Below are positions 6,337-16,335 of a stretch of DNA of 64,000 nucleotides, piece by piece. The position numbers and the translations under genes were made by a program. The notes beneath the pieces were generated by a model that was given only the letters and a program-made list of their open reading frames with translations, was not told the DNA's origin and did not search any database. This DNA comes from Rubellimicrobium arenae (GTDB lineage Bacteria > Pseudomonadota > Alphaproteobacteria > Rhodobacterales > Rhodobacteraceae): contig NZ_JAFMST010000004.1 in assembly GCF_017916275.1 (NCBI RefSeq), positions 62,001 through 126,000 on the forward strand. Direction: 5' to 3'. How positions within the stretch are numbered: the first letter of the stretch is position 1; each line of letters begins with the position of its first letter.

Positions 6337-8841
6337 CTAGTAAAGCCCGCCGGAGGTCAGGGTGCCGAAGCTGGCCTTGGGGCCGACCGTGGCCGTGTCG
6401 CCGGTCGAGGTCGTCACGTTGCGCGACGAGGCCCGCACCGCGTCGACCAGAGGAAGGTCCCCCGCCATCTCGAAGCCGCCGTCGAAGGTGACGCCGAAGA
6501 TCGGCTCCTCGCCGGCGCGGAAGCACTCGGACACGACATTGTCGCCGGTCGCGTCGTCGGGCAACCGCGCGCCCGAGAACCGGTCGATGTTGATGAACGT
6601 GCATTCCGGCGGGACGGCAAAGGGGCCACCGCCGTAGCGCTGGACGGCCTGCTCCATGAACTCCTGGAACACCGGCGCGCAGACGCCGCCACCCGAGGCG
6701 CCACCCATCGACCGGGGCGTGTCGTAGCCGATGTAGCAGCCCGCCACCAGGTTCGAGGAGAAGCCGATGAACCACACGTCCTTGGCCTCGTTCGTGGTGC
6801 CGGTCTTGCCGGCGATCGGAACGGGCAGGTTGATGGCCTTGGCAGCGGTCCCGCGCTGGACGACGCCCTCCATCATGGAGGTGAGCTCGTAGGCCGTGAC
6901 CGCGTTCATGATCCGCTGGCGGTCGCTCTGGATGTGGGGGGCCTGCCCGGCCGGCAGCGTGGGCTGGCCGCAGTCGATGCAGATCCGCTGGTCGTGGCGG
7001 TAGATGGTCTGGCCATAGCGGTCCTGCACCCGGTCCACGAGCGTGGGCTCCACCCTCTCGCCGCCGTTGGCGAACATGGCGTAGGCGGCCACCATGCGGA
7101 ACAGGGTGGTCTCCTGCGCCCCCAGCGCGTTGGAGAGGAACGGCTGCATGTCGTCGTAGACGCCGAACCGTTCCGCGTACTGGGCGACCGTATCCATCCC
7201 GACCTCCTGGGCCAGGCGGATGGTCATCAGGTTCCGCGACTGCTCGATGCCCGTCCGCAGCGGCGTCGGCCCGTAGTACTGGTTCGAGGCGTTCTGCGGC
7301 ACCCACAGCCCCTGGGGCGTGTTGATCTCGATCGGGGCGTCCACGACGATGGTCGCGGGCGTGTATCCCGAATCCAGCGCGGCGGCATAGACGAAGGGCT
7401 TGAAGCTCGATCCCGGTTGCCGGCGCGCCTGCGTGGCCCGGTTGAAGACCGAGGACTGGTACGAGAAGCCGCCCTGCATCGCCAGCACGCGCCCGGTGTT
7501 GACGTCCATCGCCATGAAGCCGCCCTCGACCTCCGGCACCTGCCGGAGCGTCCAGCGCAGGAAGGCTCCGCCGTCCCCCGTCATCTTGCGGACCAGGACC
7601 ACGTCGCCGGGCGTGAAGTTGTCGGCAAAGCTGCCGGGGAACCAGTCGATGTCGGCGCGCGGGACGACCGGCGGCTCGTCGTGGTCGCCCTCGATCCCGA
7701 GCCTCAGCTCCTGGTCGCCGACCTCGAGCACGACCGCCGGATACCAGCGACCGTCGAGCGTGATGTCCCGCGGGGCCTCGGTCGCGGCCAGGGCCTGGCG
7801 CCATTCGGCCTCGTCGCCCAGGACATCGGCCGGAAGGCTGGCCACCACGCCGTGCCACTTGCCCAGGCCGCGGTCGAAGTTCTCCAGCGCGCGCTGGAGG
7901 GCATGGGCCGCATCGACCTGCAGATCGGGGTCCATGGTCGCCCGGATGGACAGCCCGCCCGAGAAGAACTCCTCCTCCCCGAAGTTGGCGGACAGCTGCC
8001 GCCGGATCTCGTCGGTGAAGTAGTCGCGGGGCGGCAGCGACGACCGGAAGCTCGGATAGTCGCCGGACTGCACCGTCCGGAGCGGCGCCGCCTGCTCGGA
8101 CTTCAGCGTGGGCTCGTCGATGTAGCCGTCCTCGAACATCCGCCGGAGCACGTAATTCCGCCGCTCGACCGCGTCGTCGTATTCGCGGACCGGATGAAGG
8201 TGCGAAGGTTCCTTGGGCAGCGCGGCGAGGTAGGCGACCTCCCCGGCAGACAGGGCCGTCAGCGGCTTGTTGAAGTAGGTCAGCGCCGCGGCGGTCACCC
8301 CGTAGGAGTTCTCGCCCAGGAAGATCTCGTTGAGGTAAAGCTCCAGGATCTCGTCCTTGCTCATCGCCTTCTCGATCCGGGTGGCGAGGATGAGCTCCTT
8401 GATCTTGCGTTCCGCCGACCGCGAACCATCGAGCAGGAAGTTCTTCATGACCTGCTGCGTGATCGTCGAGGCGCCGCGCAGATCGTGGCCGCGCGACCGC
8501 ACCGCCTCGACCACGGCGGCGGCCATGCCGCGCACGTCGAAGCCCGGATGCGTGTAGAAGTTCTGGTCCTCGGCCGCGACGAAGGCGTGCTTCACGAGGT
8601 CCGGGATCTCCTCGGCCGGGGTGAAGAGCCGCCGTTCGGTGGCGAACTCGTCGATGATCTGACCTTCGGCGCTGTAGACTCGGCTGATCGTTCGAGGCGT
8701 ATACTGCGACAGCACCTCGATTGAGGGGAGGTCCCGGCCATAGATGAAGAAGATCGCGCCCATGGTGATGGCGCCCATGGCGAGCCCCAGGGTCAGCATC
8801 GAGAAGATGCCCCCGAAAAAGGACATGACGAATCGCAGCAA
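6337..8841 (-). CDS. mrcA: penicillin-binding protein 1A (bifunctional)
   Basis: 834 aa, a class A PBP that polymerises glycan strands and cross-links them in the periplasm. In order: a short cytoplasmic tail, a membrane helix at about 10-34, a glycosyltransferase domain with catalytic E91 in 'AAEDQNFYTHPG' and 'RGASTITQQ', an OB-like insertion typical of the PBP1A group, and a transpeptidase domain with S478-x-x-K481 ('PGSSFKPF'), an SRN motif and KTGT ('GKTGTTNEAKD'). I chose the TTG at 8841 because AAGGA lies 8 nt upstream and the resulting start 'MLRFVMSFFG' matches the family; the ATG at 8826 has no ribosome site. It stands upstream of prfB. Confidence 0.95.
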   Translation of the reverse strand: MLRFVMSFFGGIFSMLTLGLAMGAITMGAIFFIYGRDLPSIEVLSQYTPRTISRVYSAEGQIIDEFATERRLFTPAEEIPDLVKHAFVAAEDQNFYTHPGFDVRGMAAAVVEAVRSRGHDLRGASTITQQVMKNFLLDGSRSAERKIKELILATRIEKAMSKDEILELYLNEIFLGENSYGVTAAALTYFNKPLTALSAGEVAYLAALPKEPSHLHPVREYDDAVERRNYVLRRMFEDGYIDEPTLKSEQAAPLRTVQSGDYPSFRSSLPPRDYFTDEIRRQLSANFGEEEFFSGGLSIRATMDPDLQVDAAHALQRALENFDRGLGKWHGVVASLPADVLGDEAEWRQALAATEAPRDITLDGRWYPAVVLEVGDQELRLGIEGDHDEPPVVPRADIDWFPGSFADNFTPGDVVLVRKMTGDGGAFLRWTLRQVPEVEGGFMAMDVNTGRVLAMQGGFSYQSSVFNRATQARRQPGSSFKPFVYAAALDSGYTPATIVVDAPIEINTPQGLWVPQNASNQYYGPTPLRTGIEQSRNLMTIRLAQEVGMDTVAQYAERFGVYDDMQPFLSNALGAQETTLFRMVAAYAMFANGGERVEPTLVDRVQDRYGQTIYRHDQRICIDCGQPTLPAGQAPHIQSDRQRIMNAVTAYELTSMMEGVVQRGTAAKAINLPVPIAGKTGTTNEAKDVWFIGFSSNLVAGCYIGYDTPRSMGGASGGGVCAPVFQEFMEQAVQRYGGGPFAVPPECTFINIDRFSGARLPDDATGDNVVSECFRAGEEPIFGVTFDGGFEMAGDLPLVDAVRASSRNVTTSTGDTATVGPKASFGTLTSGGLY

Positions 8842-8987
8842 GGGTCCGGTCCTTCAAGCCCGCGGAATGGGATGCTTATAGGCGGCGCCCGGCCAAGGGT
8901 CAAAAGCCGATGCCTTGCATTCGGCGCCGTTGCGCCCGATGGGTCGTCACGAGGGCGTGCGCGCCCGCCCTGGACAAGCGAGGGGGC

Positions 8988-9593
8988 ATGAAGCCCGAGG
9001 ACGTGATCGCCACCTACGACCGCGAGGGTCCGGCCTGGGCCGCGACGCGGGACCGCCGGCTGGTCGAGCGGCCCTGGATCGACCGGGCGCTCTCCATCGC
9101 GCCGCACGCGCGGGGACGGCGCAGGGTTCTCGACCTGGGCTGCGGCGCCGGGCGCCCCATCGCCGAGTATCTCCTCGATCGGGGGTGCATGGTGACCGGG
9201 GTGGACGCGTCGCGCCCAATGATCGAGCTGTTTGCCCGCGTGGTGCCGCGCGCGGTGGCGCTCCATGCCGATATGCGGACCCTGCGCCTTACCGAGACGT
9301 TCGACCTGCTGATCGCCTGGGACAGCTTCTTCCATCTGTCGCCCGACGACCAGCGGGCCACCTTCGCGGTTCTGGCCAGCCATCTGGCGCCGGGGGGCGT
9401 CCTGCTCGTGACCACCGGCCCCGCCGCGGGCGAGCCGATCGGCCGGATCGGCGAGTCGCCCCTCTACCACGCGAGCCTCGCCCCCGAGGAGTATCGCGCC
9501 CTCTTCGCCGAGCATGGCTTCGAGGAGCTGGGCTACTGGCCCGAGGAGCCCTCCTGCGCCGGTCACACGATCTGGATGGCCCGCCGCCTGTAG
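8988..9593 (+). CDS. SAM-dependent class I methyltransferase
   Basis: 201 aa. The Rossmann-like fold is complete: motif I 'VLDLGCGAGRP' at about residues 47-57, an acidic end of strand 2 in 'VTGVDASRPMIEL', motif 'FDLLIAWDSFFHL' and the post-motif 'LAPGGVLLVTTG'. This is the family of small methyltransferases acting on varied small molecules; the substrate cannot be told. The ATG at 8988 follows AGGGGG at a short spacing. It reads divergently from mrcA and toward the globin-coupled sensor gene, and separates mrcA from the amidase gene that I would normally expect beside it in this family. Confidence 0.85.
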   Translation: MKPEDVIATYDREGPAWAATRDRRLVERPWIDRALSIAPHARGRRRVLDLGCGAGRPIAEYLLDRGCMVTGVDASRPMIELFARVVPRAVALHADMRTLRLTETFDLLIAWDSFFHLSPDDQRATFAVLASHLAPGGVLLVTTGPAAGEPIGRIGESPLYHASLAPEEYRALFAEHGFEELGYWPEEPSCAGHTIWMARRL

Positions 9594-9633
9594 CAGGCCT
9601 GAATTCCCGATCGTGGTCAATCGGGCGTTAACC

Positions 9634-9648
9634 TTGATGGGCTATCAA
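9634..9648. promoter_or_regulatory. 15-bp inverted repeat resembling an FNR box
   Basis: TTGAT-N5-ATCAA stands about 36 nt upstream of the globin-coupled sensor start. The half-sites match the FNR/FnrL consensus exactly, but the spacer is 5 nt instead of the normal 4, so it may be a different dimeric regulator's site or non-functional. Confidence 0.3.
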
Positions 9649-9683
9649 CCTCGTGCGACCCCAAGAGGAAAGTAGCCGAAACC

Positions 9684-10829
9684 ATGGACGACACGACGCT
9701 CGCGGACCGACTCGCCTTTCTTGAACTCGGCCCCGATGACGTCGCCCTGGCGCAACGGCGGGCACCGCTGCTCAAGGCGGCCGTCCGGTCGGCGGTCGGC
9801 GCCTTCTACGATCACCTGGGCCGCGTGCCCGCGATGGCGCGCCATTTCTCCTCGCCCGACCACATGTCCCGGACCAAGGCCGCCCAGGCCTCGCATTGGG
9901 ACCGGCTCATGACGGCCCGCATTGACGCCGACTACCTCGAACGCGCCCGGCAGGTCGGCCTCGCCCACGCCCGCATCGGCCTGGAGCCGCAATGGTATCT
10001 CGGCGGCTACGCCCTGGTGCTCAGCCGGATGGTCGGCGCGATGCTGCCCGCCCTGACCCGCGGCGGCCGGCTGCGCCGCCAACGGCGGGAGGCGGACGCG
10101 ACGGCCACCCTGGGTCTCGTCATCCGGCTCGTGATGCTCGACATGGATCTGGCGATCTCGTCCTACATCGCCGCCATCGAAGCGGAACGCGACCGGGCCG
10201 ACGCCGCGCGCTGCGCCCTGGCCACCGAACAGGCCCGCGCCATCGAGACGGTGTCCTCCGCCATGGAGCAGATGACCGCCAGCGTCCGCCAGACCGCCGA
10301 ATGCGCCAACCGGGCCGAGCAGCTCGCCAAATCCACCTCCGCCGGGGCCGAGGAGAACGGCCAGGCCGTCGACCGCTCCGCCGGGGCCATGCGCCTCATC
10401 GCCGAGAAGATCCGGATCGTTCAGGACATCGCCCGTCAGACCGACCTCCTCGCGCTCAATGCGGCCGTCGAGGCCGCCCGCGCGGGCGACAACGGACGTG
10501 GTTTCGCGGTCGTCGCGTCCGAGGTGCGGCGACTGGCCGAGCGGGCGGCCGTCGCCGCCTCCGAGATGAGCACGCTCGCCTCCGAGGCCGTCGCCATCTC
10601 CGAGGAAAGCCTGACCCGCGTGGCCGAGGTGGTCCCCCAGATGCAGCTCACCTCGTCCCTGGTGGCGGAAATCTCGGCGGCCTGCCGGGAGCAGACGGAC
10701 AGCTCCGACCAGATCAACCAGGTGATGCAGCGGCTCGACCGGATGAGCCGCAGCGCCTTCGAGGATGAGGCCCCGGCCCCCCCGCCGCGCCGGCGACCGC
10801 AGCCGGTGCAGCTGCGCCGGGCCAGCTGA
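9684..10829 (+). CDS. globin-coupled methyl-accepting chemotaxis protein (HemAT-like)
   Basis: 381 aa, soluble, with no membrane segment. Residues 1-170 form a protoglobin-type sensor domain; His95 in '[19 protein letters not shown]' is the candidate proximal haem ligand. Residues about 185-360 form the chemoreceptor signalling domain, whose conserved hairpin tip reads '[21 protein letters not shown]' from about residue 247 on. HemAT-type proteins sense oxygen and signal through CheA/CheW. The tail ends in a Pro/Arg-rich segment without an evident CheR-binding pentapeptide. No other chemotaxis gene lies in the window, so its partners must be elsewhere. The ribosome site is weak. The gene is convergent with the amidase gene, 12 nt apart. 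Confidence 0.88.
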   Translation: MDDTTLADRLAFLELGPDDVALAQRRAPLLKAAVRSAVGAFYDHLGRVPAMARHFSSPDHMSRTKAAQASHWDRLMTARIDADYLERARQVGLAHARIGLEPQWYLGGYALVLSRMVGAMLPALTRGGRLRRQRREADATATLGLVIRLVMLDMDLAISSYIAAIEAERDRADAARCALATEQARAIETVSSAMEQMTASVRQTAECANRAEQLAKSTSAGAEENGQAVDRSAGAMRLIAEKIRIVQDIARQTDLLALNAAVEAARAGDNGRGFAVVASEVRRLAERAAVAASEMSTLASEAVAISEESLTRVAEVVPQMQLTSSLVAEISAACREQTDSSDQINQVMQRLDRMSRSAFEDEAPAPPPRRRPQPVQLRRAS

Positions 10830-10841
10830 CCCGATCGGCCC

Positions 10842-12053
10842 TCATCGGCGGAGGAGCGGGGCCCGCGCCTCCTCGGCATCCGACCAGGACCGCAGCGCGG
10901 CGACGATCCCGGCCACGAGCGGCGCCCGTCCCTGCGCCGTGGACAGCCGGGCGCGGTCCGACGGATCGGACAGGAAGCCGGTCTCGATCAGCACGCTCGG
11001 AAAGTCGGCGGCGTTCAGCACCGCCAGGGGGGCCTGGCGCAGGACATGGTCGTTGACGGGCGCCCCCGCCTTGGGAAGCGCGGCGGCCAGCGCGGCCGCA
11101 AGGTTGCGGGAGCGTGGGGTGGTGTCGAGCCGCGCCAGATCCATCAGCGCGGTCGCCACGGTGTCGTCCTGCCCCTTGAGGTCCAGCCCCGAAAGCAGGT
11201 CGCCGCCCTCGTGCCGCTCCACCATGCGCTCCGAGGCCTGGCCGACGGCTTCCTCGGTCAGGGTGTAGATCGACGCGCCCGACGCGTCATCCTGCTCGAG
11301 CGCGTCGGCATGGAGGGACAGGAGCACGTCCGCACCCGCCTGCCGGGCGATGGTCATGCGGGCCTGCAAGGGAACGAACACATCGTCCTCACGGGTCAGG
11401 ACGGGGACCATGCCGGCCCGTGCCACCGCATCGGCCAGCTCGCGGGCGAGAGACAGCATCAGCTGGGCCTCGCGCAGGTTCTCCCGTTCGGCGCCCGGAT
11501 CGATGCCCCCATGGCCGGGATCGATGGCGACGACGAACCGGTCGTCCGGCGCGGCGGGCACGGCGGCCGTTCCGGACCGCGCCGCGACCGCCTCCGGCGA
11601 TGTCTCGGCCGAAGCCGTAAAGGTCGCCTCGTCCGTCACCTCCATCGTCAAGTGGAGCTGGGCCGTTCCATCGCCGGCGTTCACGGTCATGCCCGCTTCC
11701 GCCACCGCGAGCGGACGGTCCAGGTCCACGACGAGCCGCGACCAGCCAGCTCGCGGCACTCCGACGCGCAAGGCCGTGGCATTCCCCGGCTCGAGCAGTT
11801 CGGCGGGATCCACACCCGTCCAGTCAATGGTGCGGAAGTCGATCACCAGGCGGCGTGGCGCATCCAGCGTGAACACCTTCCATGGCACGGCCTGCGACAG
11901 CGACAGCGTGACCTCGATCCCGCGGCCCCAATCCTCCACCCGGCTCCCGCCCAGGTCGACATGGGCCAGCCCGCCCAGGCCCTCGGCCGCGACCGGACCC
12001 GCCAGGGCAGCCAGCACGGCCGCGCGGCAAAGCGTTCCAAGCCCGAATCCCAT
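10842..12053 (-). CDS. amiC: N-acetylmuramoyl-L-alanine amidase (AMIN + Amidase_3)
   Basis: 403 aa. A signal peptide (cleavage near 'GPVAA') is followed by an AMIN domain at about residues 30-135 and, after a linker, a zinc amidase domain from about 172 to the end. The four zinc-site residues are visible in 'AIDPGHGG', the Glu of 'ENLREAQ', the His of 'SLHAD' and the catalytic Glu of 'LIETGFLSD'. These periplasmic enzymes remove stem peptides from glycan strands to allow daughter-cell separation. The ATG at 12053 follows GGAGGGG. In relatives this gene usually directly precedes the PBP1A gene; here two plus-strand genes lie between them. The symbol is by similarity of architecture. Confidence 0.9.
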   Translation of the reverse strand: MGFGLGTLCRAAVLAALAGPVAAEGLGGLAHVDLGGSRVEDWGRGIEVTLSLSQAVPWKVFTLDAPRRLVIDFRTIDWTGVDPAELLEPGNATALRVGVPRAGWSRLVVDLDRPLAVAEAGMTVNAGDGTAQLHLTMEVTDEATFTASAETSPEAVAARSGTAAVPAAPDDRFVVAIDPGHGGIDPGAERENLREAQLMLSLARELADAVARAGMVPVLTREDDVFVPLQARMTIARQAGADVLLSLHADALEQDDASGASIYTLTEEAVGQASERMVERHEGGDLLSGLDLKGQDDTVATALMDLARLDTTPRSRNLAAALAAALPKAGAPVNDHVLRQAPLAVLNAADFPSVLIETGFLSDPSDRARLSTAQGRAPLVAGIVAALRSWSDAEEARAPLLRR

Positions 12054-12218
12054 TCGCCCCTCCGCGTCCCCTGCCCTGGTCTGTCCCCTCGATCATCGGC
12101 TCCGTCAATGCCAGACCCGGCCGGCGTCCTGGCTCAAGCCTCCGTGAGGGCCGGCCTGCCACTTGGAAATCCCGGCCCGTTGTGCGCAGGATCGTGGAAT
12201 CCTGAAGGGAGCCGCCCC

Positions 12219-12968
12219 ATGCCGATCCGCCGTCTTGCCCTTGCCGCCACCCTCGCCGTCACGGCCCTGCCGGTTGCCGCCCTCGATCTTGGCGCCATGA
12301 CGCCCGAAGAGCGCGAGGCCTTTCGGGGGGAGGTGCGCGACTACCTGCTGGAGCATCCGGAGGTGCTGACCGAGGCGATCTCCGTGCTGGAGCAGCGGGA
12401 AGCGGACCGGCAGGTCGCCGCGGATCAGTCACTCGTGCAGGAGCATATCGAGGCCATCACCTCGGACGGACATTCCTGGGTGGGCGGCAATCCCGACGGC
12501 GACGTGACCGTGGTGGAGTTCATGGACTACCGCTGCGGCTACTGCCGCCGGGCCTTCCAAGAGGTGGAGGACCTCGTTTCAGGCGATGGGAACATCCGCT
12601 TCGTCCTCAAGGAGTTCCCGATTCTCGGCCCCCAGAGCGAACTCGCCTCTCGGTTCGCGATCGCGGTCCAGCAGATCCATGGCGACGACGCCTACAAGGA
12701 CGTGCACGACGCGCTGATGCTCATGCAGACCGACGTCACCCCCGACTCGCTGAGCCGCCTGGCCGAAAGCCTCGCGCTCGACCCGGCGCCGATCCTTGAC
12801 CGGATGGATGCGGCCGAGGTGACCGAGGTCATCGCCCAGAACCATGACCTTGCCCAGAAGCTCAACATCTCCGGGACGCCGACCTTCGTCATGGGGGACC
12901 AGATGGTCCGCGGCTATGTCCCGCTTCCGAGCATGCAGGCGCTGGTCGCCGATGAACGCGCCGGCTGA
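12219..12968 (+). CDS. exported DsbA/ScsC-type thiol-disulfide oxidoreductase
   Basis: 249 aa with a signal peptide (residues 1-21). The N-terminal part (about 25-80) is a helical extension like that of DsbA-family proteins related to ScsC/Com1. It is followed by a thioredoxin fold with an inserted helical domain. The active site C106-G-Y-C109 stands in 'DYRCGYCRR' and the cis-proline is P221 in 'SGTPTF'. It should oxidise or isomerise disulfides in the periplasm. The ATG at 12219 follows GAAGGGA with 8 nt spacing. It is transcribed divergently from the amidase gene. The CGYC motif fits a DsbA-like role in this family. Confidence 0.9.
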   Translation: MPIRRLALAATLAVTALPVAALDLGAMTPEEREAFRGEVRDYLLEHPEVLTEAISVLEQREADRQVAADQSLVQEHIEAITSDGHSWVGGNPDGDVTVVEFMDYRCGYCRRAFQEVEDLVSGDGNIRFVLKEFPILGPQSELASRFAIAVQQIHGDDAYKDVHDALMLMQTDVTPDSLSRLAESLALDPAPILDRMDAAEVTEVIAQNHDLAQKLNISGTPTFVMGDQMVRGYVPLPSMQALVADERAG

Positions 12969-13120
12969 TCACCTGCCCTAAAAGATAGTTGCGGGCCCTC
13001 CTGGCTCTACCTAAACGTGCATCGGCCCGCGGGGGCCGGGCGTGGGTCCCGAACCCGCCGGCGACGTGACTATCTTGCCTCGGACCCGGACGGTTCGCGG
13101 CCAACCAGGATTGCTGTCCC

Positions 13121-13648
13121 ATGACCCTCGCTCCGATCGATGGCGCCGACGCCAGACGCCTTCTCGACCGCGGGGCCCTTCTCGTGGACATCCGCGAGGA
13201 GGACGAACGGCGGCGCTTCTATGTTCCGGGTTCGCTTCATGCCCCGATCAGCCAACTGCCGCGACGGATCGGCGCACGGGGCGTGCCGGCCGTCATCTTT
13301 CTCTGCGATTGTGGCGTCGAGACCCTCGATCACGCACGGCGGCTCAGGGGCCTGACGACGGCGGCGGCCTTCCGGCTCGAAGGCGGGATCCAGGCCTGGC
13401 GCAGGGCCGGCCTGCCGGTCGCCGTCGATGGCGGTCCGGCGATCGGCCTCGCGCGGCAGGTCGAACTGGCCCTGGGTGCCCTGTCCCTGCTCGGGCTGGC
13501 CCTGGGCGAACTGGTGCACCCGGGATGCCTGGCCTTGTCGGCCCTGGCGGGCCTCGCCCTGATCCGGTCAGGGCTGACCGGCCGTTGCGGGCTCGCGAAC
13601 GGCCTGCGCCGGATGCCATGGAACCAGATGGGCCTTCCGGCCGACTGA
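13121..13648 (+). CDS. rhodanese domain protein with DUF2892-like membrane tail
   Basis: 175 aa. Residues 1-105 form a rhodanese domain; the active-site loop 'CDCGVET' puts the sulfur-carrying Cys at 62 and starts after 'VIFL', as in single-domain rhodaneses. Residues about 115-160 contain two hydrophobic spans separated by a short turn, ending 'RSGLTGRCGLANGL', which resembles the DUF2892 (YgaP-like) membrane module. YgaP-type proteins are membrane-anchored sulfurtransferases. The substrate is unknown. It is convergent with ispG, only 17 nt apart. Confidence 0.8.
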   Translation: MTLAPIDGADARRLLDRGALLVDIREEDERRRFYVPGSLHAPISQLPRRIGARGVPAVIFLCDCGVETLDHARRLRGLTTAAAFRLEGGIQAWRRAGLPVAVDGGPAIGLARQVELALGALSLLGLALGELVHPGCLALSALAGLALIRSGLTGRCGLANGLRRMPWNQMGLPAD

Positions 13649-13665
13649 CCGGCCGGATCTGCGCC

Positions 13666-14799
13666 TCATTCGGCGGCTTGGGCGCTCATCGCGCGGGCGG
13701 ACTCGATCTCGGCGGCCTTGGCCTCGACCTGCTCGACGATGTGGTCGATCATCCGGTCGTTGTCCATGCGGTGGCTCTGCTTCCCGGCTAGGTAGACCAT
13801 GCCGTGCCCTGCCCCGCCGCCGGTGAAGCCGACATCCGTCATCAGCGCCTCGCCGGGGCCGTTCACCACGCAGCCGATGATCGACAGCGACATGGGCGTC
13901 TTGATGTGGGACAGCCGCTTCTCGAGCGCCTCCACCGTCTTGATCACGTCAAAGCCCTGCCGCGCGCAGGACGGGCAGGAGATGATGTTGACGCCCCGAT
14001 GCCGCAGGCCGAGGGCTTTCAGGATCTCGAAGCCGACCTTCACCTCCTCGACCGGATCGGCGGAGAGCGACACGCGGATCGTGTCGCCGATCCCCATCCA
14101 CAGAAGGTTGCCCAGCCCGATCGCGCTCTTGACCGTGCCGGACATCAACCCGCCGGCCTCGGTGATCCCGAGGTGAATGGGCGCGTCGGTGACGTCGGCC
14201 AGCTGCTGGTAGGCGGCCGCGGCGAGGAACACGTCCGAGGCCTTCACGCTGATCTTGAACTCGTGGAAATCCTCGTCCTGCAGCATCTTGATGTGATCGA
14301 GGCCCGACTGCACCATCGCCTCCGGGCAGGGCTCGCCGTAGCGCTCCAGCAGATGTCGTTCGAGCGAGCCCGCGTTGACCCCGATCCGCATGGAGCAGCC
14401 ATGATCCCGCGCGGCCTTGACGACCTCGCGCACCCGCTCCGCCGAGCCGATGTTTCCGGGGTTGATCCGCAGGCAGGCCGCGCCTGCCTCGGCCGCCTCG
14501 ATGGCCCGGCGATAGTGGAAGTGAATGTCCGCCACGATGGGAACGGGGCTTTCCCGCACGATGTCCCGCAGCGCCCTTGTCGATTCCTCGTCCGGCGTGG
14601 ACACCCGGACGATGTCGGCCCCGGCCTCGGCGGCGGCCAGCACCTGCGCCACGGTGCCCGCGACGTCGGTGGTCAGGGTGTTCGTCATCGTCTGCACCGA
14701 GATCGGCGCGCCGCCCCCCACGGGAACCGAGCCCACCATGATCCGGCGCGACGGGCGCCGGTCGATGCTGCGCCAGGGACGGACAGGGTTGTGCGACAT
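13666..14799 (-). CDS. ispG: 4-hydroxy-3-methylbut-2-enyl diphosphate synthase
   Basis: 377 aa. IspG (GcpE) carries out the penultimate step of the non-mevalonate isoprenoid pathway, reducing the cyclic diphosphate MEcPP with a [4Fe-4S] cluster. The N-terminal TIM barrel shows '[17 protein letters not shown]' and '[13 protein letters not shown]'. The C-terminal cluster ligands are in '[11 protein letters not shown]' and '[11 protein letters not shown]', the latter also with the conserved Glu. The ATG at 14799 follows AAGGAGC. It lies downstream of the RodZ-like gene and hemA on the same strand, a familiar order in Rhodobacteraceae. Confidence 0.97.
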   Translation of the reverse strand: MSHNPVRPWRSIDRRPSRRIMVGSVPVGGGAPISVQTMTNTLTTDVAGTVAQVLAAAEAGADIVRVSTPDEESTRALRDIVRESPVPIVADIHFHYRRAIEAAEAGAACLRINPGNIGSAERVREVVKAARDHGCSMRIGVNAGSLERHLLERYGEPCPEAMVQSGLDHIKMLQDEDFHEFKISVKASDVFLAAAAYQQLADVTDAPIHLGITEAGGLMSGTVKSAIGLGNLLWMGIGDTIRVSLSADPVEEVKVGFEILKALGLRHRGVNIISCPSCARQGFDVIKTVEALEKRLSHIKTPMSLSIIGCVVNGPGEALMTDVGFTGGGAGHGMVYLAGKQSHRMDNDRMIDHIVEQVEAKAAEIESARAMSAQAAE

Positions 14800-14870
14800 C
14801 TCGGGGCTCCTTGTCGGGGACGGCCGACAGGTAATCGCCGCGGCTCGCGCCCGCAACGGGGCGCGTTGCC

Positions 14871-16217
14871 TCACTCGGTCAGGTCGGACCCCGGCAGGAC
14901 GGCTCCGGCAGGAAGCGCGCCCGGCGCGGTCTGGGCGGCCGAGGCGACCGCCACGTACTGGGCCAGCTCCTCGTCCTGGGTCAGGTCCGCCTGGGCATAG
15001 GTCGACGTGATGTCCCCGACCCCCAGCGGCACGTTGGAGGTGACCTGCCCGGCCGGGCCGACCGGACCGTAGGGCACGCCATTCACCGCCATGTAGAGCG
15101 CGCCGGATTCCCCGACCCGCAGCTTGGCGGGATCCTCGGTGGCCGGCACCTCGAAGGTGTCGCCCGGCCCGAGGATTCCCTCGAAGAGGACCGAGCCATC
15201 CGGCGCGTTCACCCGGACCCAAGCGTCGCGCACGGCAACGAGTTCGACCTTGGGGGCGGGTCCTGTCGTGACCTGCACGGCGTTCGGATCGGCCGGCGTG
15301 GCGCCCAGCACCCCGGCGAGCACCTGTTCCACCCCGGTCGTGTCCGTCCCGGGCGGGGGCGGCGGGCCATAGGGCACGGCAGCCTGGGCCACCGCCGTCA
15401 AATCGGCAGGGGACACGCTGACCGTCACGTTCGGGGTGCCGGGACCCATCGTGCCGACGGTCGCCGGGTCGAGCTCCGCGATGGGGCCGTCGCGCGGGAC
15501 CAGCACCGGGACGTCCAGGGCCTCGGGCCGGTAGAGGCGGTCCAGCGCCTCGGCCGACGGGACCTCGATCGAGGCGAACCTGGCCTGATCCTCGGCCTCC
15601 GACCGCGAGCCGCCAGCCAGGGGGTCCACGTCCGCAATCACCGTGGGGGGCTGTTCCACCGGGGCCAGCGTGACCTTCTGGATCTCGCGCAGGACCACCC
15701 AGCCACCGTAGCTGAGCCCCGACAGCAGGGCCACGAGCACGAGGACCGAACCGACCGCCCGCGGCTCCACATTGGCGAGGGCGCCCGTGGAGCCCGGCAG
15801 GAACGGCCCGCCCTGCCCCGCGAAGATGTCCTTGCCCAAGCCCGCCACCGGCAGCTTCTCCTCGCGCACGGGGCGCAGGGTCGACGCCGCACCGGACATG
15901 CCGTGCGCCGTCGAGAAGCCCGATTCCCGGCAGAAGGTCTCGAAGGCCCAGTCCGGGTCCATGTTGAGGTAGCGCGCATAGGAGCGCACGTAGCCGGCGA
16001 TGAAGCCCGGCGTGTCGAACGCCGAGGGATCGGCATTCTCGATGGCGGCGATGTAGGCGGCCTTGATCTTCAACTCGCGCTGAACATCCAGGAGCGACTT
16101 GCCCATCGTTGCGCGTTCCCCGCGCATGAGGTCGCCCAAACGGAGTTCAAAGGCGTCGAACCCTTTCGAGTCCGGCTCCTCAGCCACCTTGCCGCGCAGA
16201 TAGCCTCGCCCGATCAT
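14871..16217 (-). CDS. RodZ-like protein (HTH_25, membrane helix, DUF4115)
   Basis: 448 aa. A cytoplasmic helix-turn-helix domain (about residues 22-90, '[14 protein letters not shown]', '[21 protein letters not shown]') is followed by one membrane helix at about 146-168, a long Pro/Asp-rich periplasmic linker and a C-terminal DUF4115 beta domain ('[21 protein letters not shown]'). This is the RodZ layout; RodZ links MreB to the wall elongation machinery. The ATG at 16217 (MIGRGYLRG) was chosen to match the family; an in-frame ATG at 16256 would add 13 residues. It precedes ispG. That it controls cell shape here is inferred from architecture. Confidence 0.85.
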   Translation of the reverse strand: MIGRGYLRGKVAEEPDSKGFDAFELRLGDLMRGERATMGKSLLDVQRELKIKAAYIAAIENADPSAFDTPGFIAGYVRSYARYLNMDPDWAFETFCRESGFSTAHGMSGAASTLRPVREEKLPVAGLGKDIFAGQGGPFLPGSTGALANVEPRAVGSVLVLVALLSGLSYGGWVVLREIQKVTLAPVEQPPTVIADVDPLAGGSRSEAEDQARFASIEVPSAEALDRLYRPEALDVPVLVPRDGPIAELDPATVGTMGPGTPNVTVSVSPADLTAVAQAAVPYGPPPPPGTDTTGVEQVLAGVLGATPADPNAVQVTTGPAPKVELVAVRDAWVRVNAPDGSVLFEGILGPGDTFEVPATEDPAKLRVGESGALYMAVNGVPYGPVGPAGQVTSNVPLGVGDITSTYAQADLTQDEELAQYVAVASAAQTAPGALPAGAVLPGSDLTE

Positions 16218-16335
16218 GAACTTGCCCCACGTCCCGTCCCGCCCCAAAGACCCCATTCATGATTCGAGAACCACGGGGGCCATTTGTGGCGAGAGTATCA
16301 CGCCCGTTGCGGGCCTGCATCATGGGATCGTGATG

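Noticed and set aside
6184-8724. 846-codon open frame opposite mrcA
   Set aside because: It is a shadow of mrcA, Arg/Gly/His-rich, with no domain and no ribosome site.
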